Source of the DNA: Apostichopus japonicus
Taxonomy: Eukaryota; Echinodermata; Holothuroidea; Aspidochirotida; Stichopodidae
Assembly (NCBI RefSeq): GCF_037975245.1
Contig: NC_092564.1
Coordinates: 25,661,484 to 25,725,483, forward strand
Length of the DNA: 64,000 nucleotides
Reading direction: 5' to 3'
Part shown: piece after piece, positions 61,701 to 64,000 of the stretch
How positions within the stretch are numbered: position 1 is the stretch's first letter
How the letters are laid out: every line of letters starts with the position of its first letter
Position numbers and translations under genes: made by a program
The notes under the pieces: model-generated
Told to the model about the DNA's origin: nothing
The model's database searches: none
Seen by the model: only the letters and a program-made list of their open reading frames with translations

Positions 61701-64000
61701 GGTTTTGCCATGAGATTGTAACCTTTATGAGCTCTTACTTTTTGCTACAATAAAAGCACATTGTCATACTTTCTTTTTACTTTAATCTTGCTAAAAACAC
61801 TTACCGTACTATTAAAACTACTCTTAACATTACCGCTTGTGTTGGGTCCTAACTTTATGTCACTTTGATCAGCCACGTAATGTTCACGCATAATATAGCT
61901 ACCAGATCCATACGTTACACCTAGCTGGTTGCTCTTAATTGCTATAAAGTTTGTATCTCACAAATTATAAGTGTAATCTTTTTCATTGCAAACTTTTGAA
62001 GTTTATGCCTAATGCTATAAATGCCTTGTGTGATTTTGGTAGAATTTAGTAATCAAGTAACAAATGATTCTGTTGGGTATAAATCTAACTTTCCTTTACT
62101 GGTTACGTATGGTACCACTAGATTGTAGCAACTTCAGTAAACTGAGTCAGCATTGACAGAAATATCTAGTTTCTCTTAATTTACAACCAATAAATATTCC
62201 TTAATAATAAAACAAAGTGAATACAATTAATGCAGCTGGCTTCAGTAAAGTGACTGCATGTCATCCACAGATGACATGCAGAAGGATTGATATTTCTTTT
62301 GCATATGCTAATCATATGCTAATCATATGCTAATCATATACCCAAAAGATGACATTCTTCTAGGAGAACATCATGAGAGCACTACATGTGCTAAAAGTTA
62401 CATTGTACACTTCAAACAAATATACATGCAGAGTAGTGTGTGGAAGACTGTATTAAATGCAATGCAGAAAGTTATTGATTTATAGGTACAGCTCATCAGC
62501 CTCATTTCAATGGCCCTACTGACACCTCCAACCCTCCCATTAAATTATTATTACCATTGCATTGTTCAAGAACTTTTAACACAGGACGATATAACTCCCT
62601 ACCACTTTCCTCTACCATTTCTCTTACATTTTCTGCCCGTTTCTCACTCCCATAGTTTGCTTCCCCCTTCTCTAAGATTCCTATCACTCCACATTTCCTT
62701 TCTCTCAACCCCCACCACCACTTTCCCTTCCATACATCTCACACCCCTGGCACTTTCTCCAATCTGTTTGCTTGCACCCCACCACAGCCCCCCTTACAAT
62801 TATTTTATAATACAACCCTACAGTACCACCACCTTCCTGGTCCCTTAATTCTGTGCTCCACTCACATGACTCATCTCAATCTCAAAGTCAATAATGTCTT
62901 GGAATCTTGTCAGAGCTATGTCGTAGAAACTCTCCCAATCTTTTCCTTTGTGTAGGTACGCAGCTGTCTTGGCTCCCAGAACCTTGTAACCTTCCACTAT
63001 GGCATCCTGCAAGAAAGTACAAGAAACATGATTTGTAGCCACATAAAACATGATTATAGATGCTTGCTGACATACAAACCCACAGACAAGCAAACATAGT
63101 CAATTATATGATTCTTCAACTCCTGTGGGAAAATTGTCTTTCTATCTTTAAAACTTAGACTATGTTTCATTTCCTTTTGCTAATTTCTTCCGTTTTTTGT
63201 TTGTTTGTAACTATCTTAAAGGCATTGAAGACTCGCCCCAAACCGCGTGCCGCCATCTTTAAAAAGTTAACTTTCCGTTGCTTGCAAGTGAAGTTTTTTT
63301 CTTGTCGCTACAAAATGCAGACAGTAATAAAACGTGTTACCTTATTATCTTTAGCTGGACATGAGATGTCCATCGCTGCTATGTACACTGTGTTGTTGGT
63401 ATTGCCCGTAGCTGTATGTATTGACTCTACACTAGTGTCTAATTACCGAAGGTAGCAAGCTGTGTGCATATTTTCTGGGATCGATGGTGGTGTCTAACAC
63501 TTCTGTTACACCTCATTCAAAACTAGGTCAGATTACCGGCAGTAAACGTTTGTTTTTGCGCGAGTCTTCACACCCTTTAAAACATTACCAAAAAAACTGC
63601 ACTACACCACACCACCTTGCGATAACTGGCACTAAATTGTGCATGAAAAAAACATGCACGTCACCAAATATCAACTGAAGGTGCTGTCCCTCCCATCCCT
63701 CCCCCACCCCTCCTTTTCTCTTCCCTTCCCCCTACCTTTGTCTTCCCTTCCCCCTCCCTTTCTCTTCCCCAAACCACATATACATTAAGAAGATACTATT
63801 CCATTTTCAGCAGACACTGCTGAGTCTATCCTCAACTAGTGACTATAATCTGCTATTTCTTCAAGGGGGCAGGGCCTGCTCCTGTCACAAATGTTCAGGT
63901 TGGCAGACACCTCATTTTCTGGTATGACTTTGCAAACAAATAAGCATGAAATGACAAAAAAGAATGAAAAAAGTGTGTTGACGTCTGACAACATTTACCT
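55619..64000 (-). CDS. M13 zinc metallopeptidase (neprilysin/ECE family), partial gene, 10 exons seen
   Basis: Type II membrane or secreted zinc endopeptidase that trims extracellular peptides. Exons on the minus strand: 62866-63006, 61417-61503, 60625-60749, 60001-60223, 59141-59317, 58910-59013, 58333-58443, 57651-57855, 56473-56714, 55619-55718; they splice in phase to 505 codons without a stop. Motifs: NAYYNPS substrate-binding, HELTH zinc ligands, ENIADNGG with the third ligand Glu and the Asp, a late His (DQHAP) and Arg (KYR) of the active site, and the terminal KCKIW. Family proteins run to about 700-770 residues, so the transmembrane and first extracellular exons lie right of the window. 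Neprilysin and ECE subfamilies cannot be separated safely. Intact; expected functional. Confidence 0.93.
56473..56714 (-). CDS. M13 peptidase exon with ENIADNGG
   Basis: [20 protein letters not shown], then [34 protein letters not shown]. Holds the third zinc ligand (Glu of ENIAD), the Asp that orients the zinc histidine, and the late catalytic His. Confidence 0.93.
56880..57615. repeat. Intronic minisatellite, unit about 75-125 bp, related to the adjacent exon end
   Basis: Units share TACACACAATACCTAATTTA, ACTGGATAACCGCCTCATCC and CACTTTCAATGTTG (clear copies from about 57114, 57286 and 57381, a partial one near 57211, degenerate ones on both sides). The plus-strand sequence of the HExxH exon's 3' end, ATGGATAGTACCGCCTTCAC then TTTCAACTGTGTACTGTTGA (57651-57690), and the intron next to it (TTACTTAATTAACTTAC) align with the unit. 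Confidence 0.75.
57651..57855 (-). CDS. M13 peptidase exon with HELTH zinc site
   Basis: [50 protein letters not shown], donor GTAAGT. HELTH gives two zinc ligands and the catalytic Glu. Confidence 0.94.
58333..58443 (-). CDS. M13 peptidase exon with NAYYNP
   Basis: [20 protein letters not shown] then [22 protein letters not shown] is the conserved substrate backbone-binding motif. Donor GTGAGT. Confidence 0.93.
58910..59013 (-). CDS. M13 peptidase exon
   Basis: [20 protein letters not shown] then [11 protein letters not shown]; acceptor CATCAG, donor GTAAGA, leaving in phase 2. Confidence 0.9.
59141..59317 (-). CDS. M13 peptidase exon
   Basis: [57 protein letters not shown]. The WMD...T-x-x-KA block is typical of the family. 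Donor GTCAGC is slightly unusual. Confidence 0.92.
60001..60223 (-). CDS. M13 peptidase exon
   Basis: [55 protein letters not shown]-x-x-C with the Cys used in a family disulfide. Donor GTACGT. Confidence 0.92.
60625..60749 (-). CDS. M13 peptidase exon
   Basis: [20 protein letters not shown] then [19 protein letters not shown]; corresponds to the region before the W-R-x-C exon in neprilysins. Phase 0 in, phase 2 out. Confidence 0.9.
61417..61503 (-). CDS. M13 peptidase exon
   Basis: 29 codons: [20 protein letters not shown] then KEFGAMFPM; the R-D-x-x-x-x-YHKM block is a family hallmark. Phase 0 at both ends. Confidence 0.9.
62254..62281. repeat. Perfect hairpin (12-bp stem, 4-base loop)
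   Basis: CTGCATGTCATC, CACA, GATGACATGCAG, inside an M13 gene intron. Confidence 0.85.
62302..62341 (+). repeat. 11-bp tandem repeat CATATGCTAAT, about 3.5 copies
   Basis: Intronic. Each unit contains ATGCTAAT, one mismatch from the POU octamer ATGCAAAT; any regulatory role is speculation. Confidence 0.7.
62866..63006 (-). CDS. M13 peptidase exon (first complete one in the window)
   Basis: [47 protein letters not shown]; acceptor TTCTTGCAG, donor GTGAGT. Phase 0 at both ends. Confidence 0.9.
63220..63576 (-). mobile_element. TTAA-type MITE, reverse orientation, in the M13 gene intron
   Basis: Same family as 90-452, with TTAA at 63216-63219 and 63577-63580. The minus strand runs from AGGGTGTGAAGACTCGCGC to GGGGCGAGTCTTCAATGCCT. 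More diverged from the other two copies than they are from each other, as expected for an independent insertion. Confidence 0.8.
63999..64000 (-). CDS. Possible 3' edge of the next upstream M13 exon
   Basis: The minus strand at the window edge reads AG|GTAAATG, a good donor at the place where a further exon is expected. Only two bases are inside, so this is a guess. Confidence 0.3.

Noticed and set aside
62510-62848. 112-residue plus-strand frame rich in Pro, Ser and Leu
   Set aside because: Low-complexity C/T-rich intron sequence opposite the M13 gene; no start context or homology.

Overview
This is eukaryotic (animal) DNA: split exons with GT-AG borders, AT-rich introns, abundant degenerate transposons and no prokaryotic signals. 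A Ty3/gypsy element with integrase upstream of reverse transcriptase (the GmR1-like gene order, described from deuterostomes), a tRNA-derived SINE and several MITE families make a marine deuterostome, most likely an echinoderm, the best guess. That is inference; species cannot be read from the window.

Left third (1-29500, + strand): a FES/FER-family tyrosine kinase locus (SH2 plus kinase domain), tandemly duplicated and degenerate. Copy 1 (exons at 1-51, 1103-1316, 2002-2125, 2768-2925) and copy 2 (4059-4267, 11354-11524, 14209-14416, 15101-15224, 15870-16026) are close to identical, introns included. Both share a frameshift in the glycine-rich loop and a stop codon at the activation-loop position, so the damage predates the duplication. 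Two last exons (28692-28814, 29358-29500) are single-copy and undamaged. After the duplication copy 2 took a THAP-encoding TTAA-type DNA transposon (11563-13185; empty site in copy 1) and amplified a tRNA-derived SINE from one unit to seven (16381-18755). A 6.7-kb dead GmR1-like retrotransposon lies between the two SH2 exons (4491-11162). The intron between kinase exons 3 and 4 holds about 9 kb of ~300-bp repeats in two blocks of opposite orientation around a non-LTR-type 3' tail.

Middle (about 34000-48800, - strand): remains of a KMT5A/SETD8-like SET-domain gene. The two SET exons are present twice (34110-34305 with 39307-39466; 40943-41135 with 41886-42044), each with stops or frameshifts, one stop shared by both copies. 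An upstream exon (42828-42927) is open and phase-compatible; a zinc-finger-like exon (48638-48765) may belong. A 3.7-kb TIR transposon with TA target duplication lies inside the copy A intron.

49000-55600: no gene seen. Two different MITEs with 8-bp target duplications sit 13 bp apart (49900-50443 and 50457-51066), beside a C-rich hAT-like terminus.

Right end (55619-64000, - strand): an apparently intact, multi-exon M13 metallopeptidase gene (neprilysin/endothelin-converting-enzyme family), whose 5' part lies beyond the window. It has [13 protein letters not shown] and the C-terminal KCKIW. The intron after the HExxH exon contains a minisatellite that appears to derive from that exon's own 3' end and splice donor.

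The loci have no evident functional link. The unifying theme is post-duplication decay and transposon or satellite growth, with paralogous copies supplying natural before-and-after comparisons.
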